DNA of 64,000 bases from Clostridia bacterium (GCA_017624675.1 JAGAMO010000029.1:51724-115723), one strand, 5' to 3'. Shown: positions 53,961-62,932, counted from the stretch's first letter. Numbers and translations: made by a program. Notes: generated from the sequence alone by a model not told the origin.

Positions 53961-54563
53961 TTAACCTCCGATTAGATTTTCAACAATAGAGCCAAAGCCG
54001 AAGAAAGCCAAAGAAACAAAAGAAGCGGCAATCAAGGTCACAGGTAAACCTCTGAAAGACTGAGGAATTTCACTTTCCTCAATTTTTGAACGAATACCTG
54101 AAAAGAGCACCATTGCAAGTAAGAAACCTAAACCGCAACCTAATGAACTTACCATAGATTCTGTAAAAGTATATTTATCGTTGATATTGTTGATAGTAAC
54201 ACCTAATACAGCACAGTTAGTTGTGATAAGAGGAAGATAAACACCTAGGCTCTTATGAAGTGATGGGATGAATTTCTTAAGCACAATCTCAACAAACTGA
54301 ACAAGAGATGCAATAATCAATATAAACAAAAGATTTTGCATATACCCTAAACCTAAAGTATCCAAAATATAATACTGAATTGGCCATGTTACAGCCGAAG
54401 CCAAGAGCATGACAAATATTACAGATATACCCATGCCAACGGCTTGGTTTAATTTTTTAGAAACGCCTAAGAAGGGACAAATACCTAAAAATCTGCTTAA
54501 AACATAGTTATTAACAAGAACTGAGGACATTAAAATAATGATTAACGTTTTGAAATTTTCCAT
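53961..54563 (-). CDS. rnfA: Ion-translocating oxidoreductase subunit RnfA
   Basis: 200 residues, six membrane helices. The conserved NNYVLSRFLGICPFLGVSK and the CAVLGV half-channel motif contain the cysteine residues that hold the intramembrane iron-sulfur centre shared with RnfE. It is homologous to NqrE. It lies directly after rnfE with no gap. Confidence 0.97.
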   Translation of the reverse strand: MENFKTLIIILMSSVLVNNYVLSRFLGICPFLGVSKKLNQAVGMGISVIFVMLLASAVTWPIQYYILDTLGLGYMQNLLFILIIASLVQFVEIVLKKFIPSLHKSLGVYLPLITTNCAVLGVTINNINDKYTFTESMVSSLGCGLGFLLAMVLFSGIRSKIEESEIPQSFRGLPVTLIAASFVSLAFFGFGSIVENLIGG

Positions 54564-55250
54564 TTAATTTTCCTCCTTTACTTGTTTACATGCAGTATTA
54601 CAAACACCTGCTGAGGGACAACCTTCGCAAGCAAATTCTTTCTTCATTGGGACCTTACCCTTTGTCAAGGCAGTAACAATTGCTATCATAATTCCGTAAA
54701 CCATAAGGCCACCGGGTGCTTTAACAAAGAATTCGATTTTATAATCACTGATAAAAGGTATCTCCATTCCTGCAAAGGAACCAAGACCTATTACTTCACG
54801 AACAGTTGCGATTGCGAGTAATGCCAAGGTAAAACCAATACCCATTCCAATGCCATCTAAAACAGATTTGCCCACTGTATTTTTACCTGCAAAAATTTCA
54901 GCTCTGCCAAGAATAATGCAGTTAACTGTAATTAAATCGAGATAAACCCCCAAAAGAGCGTAGATTTCGGGGAAAAAGGCATGAATTAAAAGTTTTACAA
55001 TTGTAACAAATCCCGAAATTATAACAATATAACAAGGAATTCTAACGGTATCAGGGATAAATTTACGAAGCAATGAAATTACTGTGTTCGAACAGATAAG
55101 CACTGCCATTGCTGCGAGACCCATACTGAATGCACCTATAACCGAGTTGGTTACCGCCAAGGTAGGACAGGTGCCAAGAATTAAGACCAAAACAGGATTT
55201 TCAAGAAGTATACCCTTTAAAAGAATTGACATATTATTATTTTTACTCAT
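54564..55250 (-). CDS. rnfE: Ion-translocating oxidoreductase subunit RnfE with a Cys-rich tail
   Basis: 228 residues. Six membrane helices with the motifs LENPVLVLILGTCPTLAVT and VNCIILGRAEIFA, paralogous to RnfA and inverted in topology. After the last helix, a tail of about 25 residues carries four cysteines (EGCPSAGVCNTAC region, C-x2-C-x5-C-x3-C), a spacing that could bind a metal or iron-sulfur centre. Short Cys tails occur in some clostridial RnfE annotations, but I cannot say how common this exact one is. It directly precedes rnfA. Confidence 0.95.
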   Translation of the reverse strand: MSKNNNMSILLKGILLENPVLVLILGTCPTLAVTNSVIGAFSMGLAAMAVLICSNTVISLLRKFIPDTVRIPCYIVIISGFVTIVKLLIHAFFPEIYALLGVYLDLITVNCIILGRAEIFAGKNTVGKSVLDGIGMGIGFTLALLAIATVREVIGLGSFAGMEIPFISDYKIEFFVKAPGGLMVYGIMIAIVTALTKGKVPMKKEFACEGCPSAGVCNTACKQVKEEN

Positions 55251-55252
55251 AA

Positions 55253-56422
55253 TCAGGCACCTCCTTTAAGAATTTTCACCGCAGTAAATGCACTTGAAAT
55301 AGCGGTTTTGAATCCGTTTGTTGTGATAGTAGCACCGCTAATTGCATCTATTTCGCCGTAATTGCTTTCAAGTCTACCAGTGAATTGATTGTAGAACTCA
55401 GGTTTAGCACAAGCATCGCCAATACCCTCACTCTCTTTTTGAGAAATTGTTTTACAAGTGATAATTTCACCGTCAGCAGTTATGCTAACCTTAATTTGAA
55501 TATACTCACCCGAGCGTGTATACTTATCGCCGTTTATTCCATAACCGGCAGCTCTGAGTTCAAGTACATAATTTCCGCCTGAGGTTTTATATGCTTTTTG
55601 AACATGTGTAGGCATATCAGCAAAACCTGAAATATCAATTTCGGTCATTGTGGAATTAATAATTCCTGCCGCCACAGCCTCAACCTCTGTTTTTGCTGTA
55701 TCATCAACAGCATTTAAAACAGCGCCGTTATTATCGGTTGCAACAAAAATTTCGCCTAAAATAAATACATAACCTGTATTATTCTCAGCTTTATAAGCCG
55801 CACTAATATTTCCTTTTTTCTCGGTTATAAATATTTCGGCGAATTTACCCTCAGCAGCGGGTAAAGCGGTCTTTAAATTATCATTAAGAATAGTTGCTTC
55901 ATCACGAATATCAACCGAGCCGCCACCTAAAATTATTGCAGAATTCAGTGCGTCTTTAACAGCATTTTTCATAGCAGTTGTAGTCTTAGTTGCACCTGTA
56001 ACTGTTTCAACATTTTCAATATTTTCTGCTGTAACATCGTTGAATTTTTCGCCGTAGGTTGTCTCAACGCCAAGGGTTTCATTACCGGAAATATACTGAA
56101 CGCCCTTGACAACACCCTCGCCGTCAATTCCGCACATCAAAATAAGGTCGGCACCGTAACCTGCAGTTTTAAGCTTGAACACATAACCGCCGTTATCTTC
56201 GCTGTAAGCCTCCTCAACAGTTTCGGGAAGATCATATTTTGATAAATCAACACTAACAAAGTTTTCGCCCTCAGGCAAAACCTCTTTAAGGGCACCGCCA
56301 ACTGCAGAATTTTCGTGTTCCTTGATAATTGGAGCAGTGATAGCATTTGTGAGTGCTAATAAAAGTGCCATAACAGAAGATATAATAGTTAGGGAGAGGA
56401 CAACTTTAATATTATGTTTCAT
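55253..56422 (-). CDS. rnfG: Ion-translocating oxidoreductase subunit RnfG with two FMN-binding domains
   Basis: 389 residues, about twice the common RnfG length of about 190-210. One membrane helix (about 8-30) is followed by two FMN_bind domains. The first has the ApbE target motif TGATKT (142-147, Thr147), preceded by GYGADLILM. The second has SGATIT (362-367, Thr367), preceded by GYGINGDKY. Both motifs look intact, so the protein may carry two covalent FMNs in line outside the membrane. It lies between rnfD and rnfE in a compact operon. Confidence 0.95.
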   Translation of the reverse strand: MKHNIKVVLSLTIISSVMALLLALTNAITAPIIKEHENSAVGGALKEVLPEGENFVSVDLSKYDLPETVEEAYSEDNGGYVFKLKTAGYGADLILMCGIDGEGVVKGVQYISGNETLGVETTYGEKFNDVTAENIENVETVTGATKTTTAMKNAVKDALNSAIILGGGSVDIRDEATILNDNLKTALPAAEGKFAEIFITEKKGNISAAYKAENNTGYVFILGEIFVATDNNGAVLNAVDDTAKTEVEAVAAGIINSTMTEIDISGFADMPTHVQKAYKTSGGNYVLELRAAGYGINGDKYTRSGEYIQIKVSITADGEIITCKTISQKESEGIGDACAKPEFYNQFTGRLESNYGEIDAISGATITTNGFKTAISSAFTAVKILKGGA

Positions 56423-57339
56423 TATCTATCCCTCCCAAAAAGTCTTCTTCTAGACCACACATTAACATATGGATTTAAAATATTCATAAAGAGGATTGCA
56501 AAAGATACACCCTCAGGGTAAGCACCCCATAGTCTGATAAGAACTGTGATAACACCGGCACCGATACCAAATATAAGTCTGCCCTTATCAGTTGCGGGAG
56601 AGGTTACATAGTCGGTTGCCATAAAGAAAGCGCCAATAAACAAACCGCCCGAAAGTATTTGATATAAAGCAGCAGTTAAACTAAAGTCTTTTACAAGGAA
56701 TGTAAATACAAATACTGTGCCAATATAGCTTAATGGCATTACGGGAGATATAACCTTGCGGCAAATCAAATATATACCGCCGATAAGTAAAGCTAATTTA
56801 GATGTTTCGCCGATGGCACCGCCAACATTACCTAAGAACAACTCAAGTAAATCAGGGTTTTTACCGGCACTTAAATCAACCAAAGGTGTAGCAGTGGCTA
56901 CGCTGTCAACGGGGAAAGATGGCTTTGCCAAGCTTGTAAAAGCAATTAACATAAATACACGGGCAGTGATTGCAGGGTTTACAAGGTTGCAACCAATTCC
57001 GCCAAAAATAGATTTAACAACAACTATTGCAAAAATGCTACCAACGGCTGCTTGCCACAAGGGTGTGTCAGCTGGAAGATTTAAGCCTAACAAAAGACCG
57101 GTTACCACTGCACTAAGGTCGCTTGTTGTGTCTTCTTTTTTAACGATTTTATTGAATATAAATTCGGATAAAACACAAACAGCAATACACATCATTACAA
57201 CCGAAAGCGCTTTAAGACCGAAAATCAAAAATCCGGCTATAGTTGCGGGTAATAATGCAATTATTACATCCAGCATTATGGATGTCGTTGTTTTCTTTGT
57301 GTGAATATGCGGAGATGAAGAAATGTGTAACTGTGTCAT
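56422..57339 (-). CDS. rnfD: Ion-translocating oxidoreductase subunit RnfD
   Basis: 305 residues with eight to ten membrane helices. The flavinylation segment reads VATATPL (Thr about 151) in place of the usual SGATPL/TSATPL, and NPAITARVFML and GTSAF-like helices match RnfD/NqrB. It is the core of the ion channel and carries a covalent FMN. It overlaps rnfC and rnfG by one base each. Confidence 0.95.
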   Translation of the reverse strand: MTQLHISSSPHIHTKKTTTSIMLDVIIALLPATIAGFLIFGLKALSVVMMCIAVCVLSEFIFNKIVKKEDTTSDLSAVVTGLLLGLNLPADTPLWQAAVGSIFAIVVVKSIFGGIGCNLVNPAITARVFMLIAFTSLAKPSFPVDSVATATPLVDLSAGKNPDLLELFLGNVGGAIGETSKLALLIGGIYLICRKVISPVMPLSYIGTVFVFTFLVKDFSLTAALYQILSGGLFIGAFFMATDYVTSPATDKGRLIFGIGAGVITVLIRLWGAYPEGVSFAILFMNILNPYVNVWSRRRLFGRDR

Positions 57340-58649
57340 TATTTACCCTCCTTTTCCTTTTTAGCATGTTCGCGAAGCGCTTGTTTTGCAAGACGGTTGT
57401 TAGCAACCAAAGGTCTACTTGTAGGACAAACATAAGAACAGCAACCGCACTCCATACAAAGTGTTGCGCCTGCCTCAATCATAGCATCCATATCCTCGTT
57501 TTTAAGACCCCTAGCAATAGCAGGTGGATCAATTCCAAAAGGACAAACATTTATACAAGCACCACATCTTATACAGGCGGTAGTTTTAGGAATAACGGTC
57601 TCTGCCTCATTAAATGCCAAAATGGCATTTGTATTCTTAATCACAGGGAAAGACAAATCAGGCACAGAAATACCCATCATAGGTCCACCGTATAAAACCT
57701 TTGCAGGTTCAGATTTAAATCCACCCGTAAATTCAAACAAGTCGTGAAGTGTAGTTCCTATAGGGGCAATCACATTCTTAGGTTCTTTCACAGCGCCACC
57801 GTCAACTGTAACGGTTTTTTCAACCAAAGGCATACCTGTTTTTAAATATTTCCCTATAAACGCGGTAGTACTACTATTCAAAACAACACAACCCACATCA
57901 ATGGGCAATTTGCCCTCAGGTACAACCTTACCTGTTGTATGGTAAATAAGCACCTTTTCTCCACCTTGCGGATAGATTGAAGGTAAAACATTAATATTTA
58001 TTTTCTCATTAGATGAAGTAACATTTTTAAGAATTTCAATAGCAGCCTGCTTATTGTTTTCAATGCCAATTACTACATTTTCAATATCAAAATACTTAAT
58101 GAGAGTTTCAATAGCATAAAGTATATCATTAGCAAATTCGGTCATAATGAGGCTGTCACTTGTGATGTAAGGCTCACACTCGGCACCGTTAATAATCAAA
58201 TCGTCAATTTTGCGGTCCATACTAAACTTTGCGTATGTGGGGAAACCAGCACCGCCAAGACCAACTAGACCGCTTTCTTTGATAGCCTTTACGAGTTCAA
58301 CCTTATCCCCTACTACAGGAACAGTTATATCTTCAGAAACGGTTTGTTGACCGTCAGATTTAATTCTAATTGCGGGAGCGGTTGTTCCGTCAGACATCAG
58401 TAATTCAGTTATTTCGTCAACAGTTCCCGAAACACTTGAATAAACAGAAACTGAGAGACCATTATCAGCGTCAGCTATCAAAGAGCCAACCTTAACATAA
58501 TCACCTTTTTTAACTGTAGGAATTGCGGGGGCGCCAATATGCATTTTAGTAGGTATAATTACACTCTCGGGCACAGTCATCTTAACAGCAACAGAACCAG
58601 CTGTATTCTTTCTATGCGGTAGACGAACACCCTTTAAAAAACGACCCAT
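57339..58649 (-). CDS. rnfC: Ion-translocating oxidoreductase subunit RnfC
   Basis: 436 residues. An N-terminal domain (GVRLPHRKNTAGS), the NADH/FMN-binding Complex1_51K-like fold with GLVGLGGAGFPTYAKF and NGAECEPYITSD, an SLBB-like part, and two 4Fe-4S clusters (CIRCGACINVCP and CMECGCCSYVCP). It is the NAD-side subunit of the Rnf complex. It is the first gene of rnfCDGEAB behind a perfect promoter. Rnf couples ferredoxin:NAD+ electron flow to Na+ or H+ export. Confidence 0.97.
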   Translation of the reverse strand: MGRFLKGVRLPHRKNTAGSVAVKMTVPESVIIPTKMHIGAPAIPTVKKGDYVKVGSLIADADNGLSVSVYSSVSGTVDEITELLMSDGTTAPAIRIKSDGQQTVSEDITVPVVGDKVELVKAIKESGLVGLGGAGFPTYAKFSMDRKIDDLIINGAECEPYITSDSLIMTEFANDILYAIETLIKYFDIENVVIGIENNKQAAIEILKNVTSSNEKININVLPSIYPQGGEKVLIYHTTGKVVPEGKLPIDVGCVVLNSSTTAFIGKYLKTGMPLVEKTVTVDGGAVKEPKNVIAPIGTTLHDLFEFTGGFKSEPAKVLYGGPMMGISVPDLSFPVIKNTNAILAFNEAETVIPKTTACIRCGACINVCPFGIDPPAIARGLKNEDMDAMIEAGATLCMECGCCSYVCPTSRPLVANNRLAKQALREHAKKEKEGK

Positions 58650-58684
58650 AAATAGATTCCTTTCTATATAAAAATACAGTAGAT

Positions 58685-58713
58685 ATTATACCTTAAAAAC
58701 GGTAAAATGTCAA
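58685..58713 (-). promoter_or_regulatory. Perfect consensus promoter of the rnf operon
   Basis: On the reverse strand TTGACA (58708-58713), 17 bases, TATAAT (58685-58690), about 30 bases before rnfC. Confidence 0.85.
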
Positions 58714-58782
58714 CTTGTCGAAGAAAAGTCCATATAAAGTGATATACATAATTATTTTTCCGCAACTGTCTAAAATATGCAA

Positions 58783-58810
58783 AAAAGACCGCTTTTAAGC
58801 GGTCTTTAAA
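58783..58810 (-). terminator. Glycosyltransferase gene terminator
   Basis: AAGACCGC pairs with GCGGTCTT, followed in the reverse direction by a T-run. Confidence 0.8.
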
Positions 58811-58811
58811 G

Positions 58812-59762
58812 TTATTCGTCGTTTGATATATATTCTTCAATAACATATCTCGGTCTTTCTTTGGTTTCTAAATAGGTTTTACCTATATACTGACCGATAA
58901 TTCCAATTGAAAATAGTTGAAGGCCACCCAAAAGCCAAATCGAAGCCATCAAGGAGGTCCAACCCGCATTAGTATCATTAGAAATAAAAGATATGAAAAT
59001 ATAAATAAAAGCAATAACAGATGCTAAAACAACAAATAATCCCAAAGCAGTAATCAACCCAATGGGGCGAATGCTAAAGGATGTTATTCCATCCCACGCA
59101 AAAGAAATCATCTTTTTTAAGGGATATTTGCTCTCCCCTGCTGTACGCGGTTTTCTATCATAAAAAACCTTGGCGGTTTTGTAACCAATGTTAGGAACAA
59201 TTCCCCTTAAAAACATATTTCTTTCCTTATATAAGAGAAGTTGCTTCATAGCACGACTGCTCATCAAACGGAAATCAGCATGATTGTAAACCGTATTCGC
59301 GCCCAAAAGCGACATAATCTTATAGAAAGCATTAGCGGTAGTGCGCTTAATAAAAGAATCGCTTTTTCTATCAGAGCGAACACCATAAACAATATCAGCG
59401 CCCTGTGAATTTGCATCTACCATACTCTCAATTACAGATATATCATCTTGCAAATCGGCGTCAATAGTAATTGAAATTTCACAATTGTCGCAAACTGTTT
59501 CAATACCTGCCAAAAGAGCATTTTGATGGCCTACATTACCAGCTAAATTAAGACCCGAAAAGTGCTTGTCCTCATGGGTGAGATTAGAAATAATCTCCCA
59601 AGTTTTGTCAGAACTTCCGTCATTTACAAAGAGTATTTTACTTGTATCGCTTACTTTAGCATTAATGATTAGTGAATCAAGAACACCCAAAAGTTGTTTT
59701 GCAGAATTTGGTAAAACTTCCTCTTCGTTATAACACGGAACAATAATAACTAATTTTTTCAT
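58812..59762 (-). CDS. Glycosyltransferase family 2 (polyprenyl-phosphate sugar transferase-like)
   Basis: 316 residues. GT-A fold with IVPCYNEEEVLP at the start, DDGS-equivalent FVNDGSSDKTW, and the metal-binding ITIDADLQDD. Two C-terminal membrane helices (about 232-258 and 268-292). This layout matches the GtrB/dolichol-phosphate-mannose synthase group, which transfers a sugar to undecaprenyl phosphate at the inner face. No other surface-glycan genes are adjacent, so the sugar and its fate are unknown. Confidence 0.93.
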   Translation of the reverse strand: MKKLVIIVPCYNEEEVLPNSAKQLLGVLDSLIINAKVSDTSKILFVNDGSSDKTWEIISNLTHEDKHFSGLNLAGNVGHQNALLAGIETVCDNCEISITIDADLQDDISVIESMVDANSQGADIVYGVRSDRKSDSFIKRTTANAFYKIMSLLGANTVYNHADFRLMSSRAMKQLLLYKERNMFLRGIVPNIGYKTAKVFYDRKPRTAGESKYPLKKMISFAWDGITSFSIRPIGLITALGLFVVLASVIAFIYIFISFISNDTNAGWTSLMASIWLLGGLQLFSIGIIGQYIGKTYLETKERPRYVIEEYISNDE

Positions 59763-59823
59763 ATCAACTCTCCTATATTAATTATATCCAAATTTATAAA
59801 AAAGTCAAATATAGGAAGATAAA

Positions 59824-59860
59824 AAATGCCCGAGCATTCTTTCGAATACTCGGGCAAAAT
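59824..59860 (-). terminator. Terminator of the purine permease gene
   Basis: TGCCCGAG...CTCGGGCA long stem with an inner TATTCGAAAGAAT loop region, followed by TTTTTT. Confidence 0.8.
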
Positions 59861-59868
59861 CAGCTTAA

Positions 59869-61269
59869 TTAGATAGCGCCGAAGATAAATTTGCAAACGA
59901 ATAAGAGAGCAATAATTGTTACGGCGATATCTCTCTTAGTGTATTTACCTGTGAAGAGTGTAATTACAAGGTAAGCGATAGAGCCAATACCTATACCGTT
60001 AGCAATAGAATATGTCAAAGGCATCATAACGAGTGTTAAGAAAGCAGGAACAGCACTTCTCATATCAGCCATATCAACCTTGGAGAAATTCTTAAGCATA
60101 AGAACACCAACAAAGATTAAAGCAGGAGCGGTAGCAGCTGCAGGAATAATACTTGCAACAGGAGATAAGAAGAGGCAAAGAACGAAGCAAAGTGAAGTTA
60201 CTAAGCTTGTAAGACCTGTTCTGCCTCCTGCAGCAACACCCGAAGCGCACTCAACAAAAGTTGTAACAGTAGAGGTACCGCAAACAGCACCCGAAACAGT
60301 AGCGATAGAATCGCAAGTCATAGACTTGTCAATATCAATGGGGTCGCCGTTTTCATCAAGCATATCAGCCTCAGAAGCAGCACCGTAAAGAGTTCCGATG
60401 GTATCAAACATATCAACCAAGCAGAAGGTTACGATAAGCATAATAACTGAGAAAATACCACCGAGCATTTCGCCTGAGAAAGCATTCTTCCAAGATTCAG
60501 CTTTGAATACACCGGTAATACCGATTTCAGCAAAATCCTTGAAAGGAGCAGTAACAGAAGAAATATCAAAACTAGGCAACTGCCAAGTAGCAAGATAATA
60601 AATAACAGATGTAGCCAAAATTCCGATAAGAACTGCGCCCTTAACATTGAGCTTTGTAAGAATAGCAATAATAATGAAACCTAACAAAGCAATGATAGCA
60701 GGAGCAATGTCAGCCCATTTAGCGCCGTTAATCTTAACAAACTGAACTAATGTGTACTGGTTAGCCTGAATAATTCCAACATTTTGGAAACCGATGAAGG
60801 CAATAAATAAACCAATACCTGCAGGGATAGCCTTCTTGATACAGTCAGGCATAGCTTTTGCTATATACTGACGAGCGCCTGTGATAGACAATAACAAGAA
60901 GATTAAACCGGAAACCAAGATAATAACAAGACCGGCTTGATATCCTTCAATTACATCGCCACCAGCAATAATTTGAGGAAGCACGAAAGATGTAAAGAAG
61001 AATGAGTTAAGTCCCATGCCGCAAGCCTGTGCAAAAGGTAGATTTGCATAAATAGCGTAAAGCATAGTACCAATAACTGCAGCTATAATAGAAGCAATGT
61101 AAACTGCATTCCAAATAGCCGGAACGCCGGGAACATCAAAACTGAAACCAACAATTTGATTGGGGTTTACAACAATAATGTATGCCATTGCAAAGAATGT
61201 TGTAAGACCGGCAACTATTTCAGTTTTCACGTTTGAACCGCGTTCTGAAATTTTGAAAAATTTGTCCAT
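59869..61269 (-). CDS. NCS2 family permease (AzgA/PbuG type, purine uptake)
   Basis: 466 residues with about 13 membrane helices. The AzgA-type start TEIVAGLTTFFAMAYII, QACGMGLNSFF, the FVECASGVAAGGRTGLTS segment and PALIFVGVLML are typical of the guanine/hypoxanthine/adenine branch. It imports purine bases with protons. A consensus-like promoter is upstream. No purine riboswitch aptamer was recognised in the leader. Confidence 0.94.
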   Translation of the reverse strand: MDKFFKISERGSNVKTEIVAGLTTFFAMAYIIVVNPNQIVGFSFDVPGVPAIWNAVYIASIIAAVIGTMLYAIYANLPFAQACGMGLNSFFFTSFVLPQIIAGGDVIEGYQAGLVIILVSGLIFLLLSITGARQYIAKAMPDCIKKAIPAGIGLFIAFIGFQNVGIIQANQYTLVQFVKINGAKWADIAPAIIALLGFIIIAILTKLNVKGAVLIGILATSVIYYLATWQLPSFDISSVTAPFKDFAEIGITGVFKAESWKNAFSGEMLGGIFSVIMLIVTFCLVDMFDTIGTLYGAASEADMLDENGDPIDIDKSMTCDSIATVSGAVCGTSTVTTFVECASGVAAGGRTGLTSLVTSLCFVLCLFLSPVASIIPAAATAPALIFVGVLMLKNFSKVDMADMRSAVPAFLTLVMMPLTYSIANGIGIGSIAYLVITLFTGKYTKRDIAVTIIALLFVCKFIFGAI

Positions 61270-61306
61270 TTTTTTCTCCCCTTATAAAAATTTTAGGTAC
61301 TTGTTG

Positions 61307-61335
61307 ATTATAGCATACTAAAATTTAACTTTCAA
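61307..61335 (-). promoter_or_regulatory. Promoter of the purine permease gene
   Basis: On the reverse strand TTGAAA (61330-61335), 17 bases, TATAAT (61307-61312). Confidence 0.7.
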
Positions 61336-61409
61336 CTATATTTTGTTATTTTTTTCATAATTTTACATTTTTTCCACAAAATATACAAATTTGGATAGAT
61401 TTTTTTGAT

Positions 61410-61440
61410 ATATAAAAACGCCCATTTTATAATGGACGTA
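61410..61440 (-). terminator. Terminator behind the HAD relic / EamA gene
   Basis: Read in reverse ACGTCCATT pairs with AATGGGCGT, followed by a T-run. The stretch from here to the permease promoter is plain A/T-rich sequence. Confidence 0.6.
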
Positions 61441-61453
61441 ATAGTAAAATATA

Positions 61454-61581
61454 TTATAATATTTGGTTTTTCAATTTTATTGAATCGCCGTCAAACAAAT
61501 AAGAATCAATACCAACTACTTTGTCATATACTCAGGGTCTAAATTGACAATTACCATACCAAAATCAAAAATATAATTTTT
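61454..61581 (-). pseudogene. Internally deleted HAD-superfamily hydrolase relic
   Basis: Reverse-strand frame KNYIFDFGMVIVNLDPEYMTK carries the HAD motif I (DFGxVxV) at a typical N-terminal position, with no start codon (a stop precedes it) and a TAG at its end. One frame over, GIDSYLFDGDSIKLKNQIL and a stop follow at once, matching the C-terminal end of YihX-like HAD phosphatases (YLFDGD, KL). About 150 middle residues are missing. It is the only recognisable content in the 328-base gap between the permease and EamA genes besides the terminator and promoter. Confidence 0.6.
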
Positions 61582-61597
61582 TTAACCCTTAAAATCA

Positions 61598-62011
61598 TTA
61601 TAATACCATCAGCAAGGTCCCTGCACCAATAAGTATGCAACCTATAATAGATTTAAATGTAAATTGCTCATGCAAGAAAACGAATGCTAAAATCAAGGTT
61701 ATAACAACACTTAATTTGTCAATAGGCACAACCTTTGAAGCTGCACCAACTTGCAAAGCTTTATAATAGCAAAGCCAAGAGGCACCTGTTGCCAAACCTG
61801 ATAAAATCAAGAACAACCAACTTTTACGGCTTATGTCAGCAATTCCAACTTGTGTGTTTGTTAAAAACACCATACCCCAAGCCATAACCACAACCACAAG
61901 TGTGCGGATAGCGGTTGCAAGATTAGAGTTTACTCCATCAATACCGATTTTTGCCAAAATGGAAGTTAAAGCCGCAAATATTGCAGACGAAAGCGCCAAT
62001 ATAAACCACAT
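61598..62011 (-). CDS. Single-domain EamA/DMT family membrane protein
   Basis: 137 residues, five membrane helices, one EamA domain instead of the usual two. Starts with AALTSILAKIGIDGVNSNLATAIRT and ends with FLHEQFTFKSIIGCILIGAGTLLMV, both typical. Such half-size proteins are thought to act as dimers to export metabolites; the substrate is unknown. It lies alone, upstream of the HAD relic. Confidence 0.9.
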   Translation of the reverse strand: MWFILALSSAIFAALTSILAKIGIDGVNSNLATAIRTLVVVVMAWGMVFLTNTQVGIADISRKSWLFLILSGLATGASWLCYYKALQVGAASKVVPIDKLSVVITLILAFVFLHEQFTFKSIIGCILIGAGTLLMVL

Positions 62012-62162
62012 ATTACAGTATCTCCCCTCTTTACAGTAATGTAAAATTCAATTATAATATATCACATATTGTCAAAAAAAGGAAGATATTTATAAAAATT
62101 CCCAGCTAAAAACAGCAAGAAATTATTTAAATCACGAAATTTATAAAATACAATCTATAAAC

Positions 62163-62191
62163 TTGATATTATAGTAATTATATGGTATTAT
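62163..62191 (+). promoter_or_regulatory. Promoter of the SGNH hydrolase gene
   Basis: TTGATA (62163-62168), 17 bases, TATTAT (62186-62191). Confidence 0.65.
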
Positions 62192-62219
62192 TTCCCTATC
62201 TTGTCAGGAGGATTCCAAA

Positions 62220-62897
62220 ATGAATGTTAAAGGATTTAAAGTAAATTTTTTAGGTGATAGCATCACTGAAGGTGTTGGTGTTACCGATATACCAAACTGT
62301 CGCTATGACAATCGCATTGCTAAAATGCTTGAACTCTCCGCTATTAATAATTACAGTATCAGTGGTTCTCGTTTAGCTCATCAGCAGTATCCCAGTGCGA
62401 AACCAAGATATGACCTTTGTTTTTGCGGTCGTGCTTATGATATGGATGTTAGTGCCGATATGGTTATTGTTTACGGCGGCGTTAATGACTATATTCACGG
62501 TGATGCGCCCTTTGGCGAAATTAGTGATACAATACCCACAACATACTGTGGTGGCGTGTATTTTTTGATGAATTTCCTTCGTGAAACCTATCAAGACAAG
62601 CCAATAATCTTTTTTACCCCTGCTCGTTGCTTCTTGCGTAATCAAGTTGATGATTTATTCCCTTCGGTTCATGCGGCCAAGCGAGTACCCGGCAAACCCC
62701 TTAAAGATTATGCCGATGTAATCATAGAAACCGCAAAACAATTTGACATTAAAATACTCGACCTTTATAATAACTTGGGTGTGGACCCCCACGACCCTGA
62801 ACAGTTCAAAAAATATACAATGGACGGTTTGCACTTCAATGATGAAGGTCACGGTTTACTTGCCGAAAAATTAAAAGAATTAATCGAATCTTTATAA
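62220..62897 (+). CDS. SGNH/GDSL-type hydrolase
   Basis: 225 residues. Block I FLGDSITEGVG (nucleophile Ser), block III VYGGVNDY (Gly/Asn oxyanion) and block V DGLHFNDEGH (Asp and His) are all present. No signal peptide, so it is likely cytoplasmic. The family contains lipases, carbohydrate acetylesterases and similar enzymes; the substrate cannot be told. A strong AGGAGG site 9 bases upstream and its own promoter and terminator make it monocistronic. Confidence 0.95.
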   Translation: MNVKGFKVNFLGDSITEGVGVTDIPNCRYDNRIAKMLELSAINNYSISGSRLAHQQYPSAKPRYDLCFCGRAYDMDVSADMVIVYGGVNDYIHGDAPFGEISDTIPTTYCGGVYFLMNFLRETYQDKPIIFFTPARCFLRNQVDDLFPSVHAAKRVPGKPLKDYADVIIETAKQFDIKILDLYNNLGVDPHDPEQFKKYTMDGLHFNDEGHGLLAEKLKELIESL

Positions 62898-62898
62898 T

Positions 62899-62932
62899 AT
62901 AAAAACCTCGGAAAAATCCGAGGTTTTTTCTT
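62899..62932. terminator. Bidirectional terminator between convergent genes
   Basis: AAAAACCTCGGA pairs with TCCGAGGTTTTTT. Confidence 0.85.

Noticed and set aside
61270-61600. Purine riboswitch before the NCS2 permease
   Set aside because: The conserved purine aptamer loops are not visible, and the only hairpin there belongs to the terminator behind the HAD relic.
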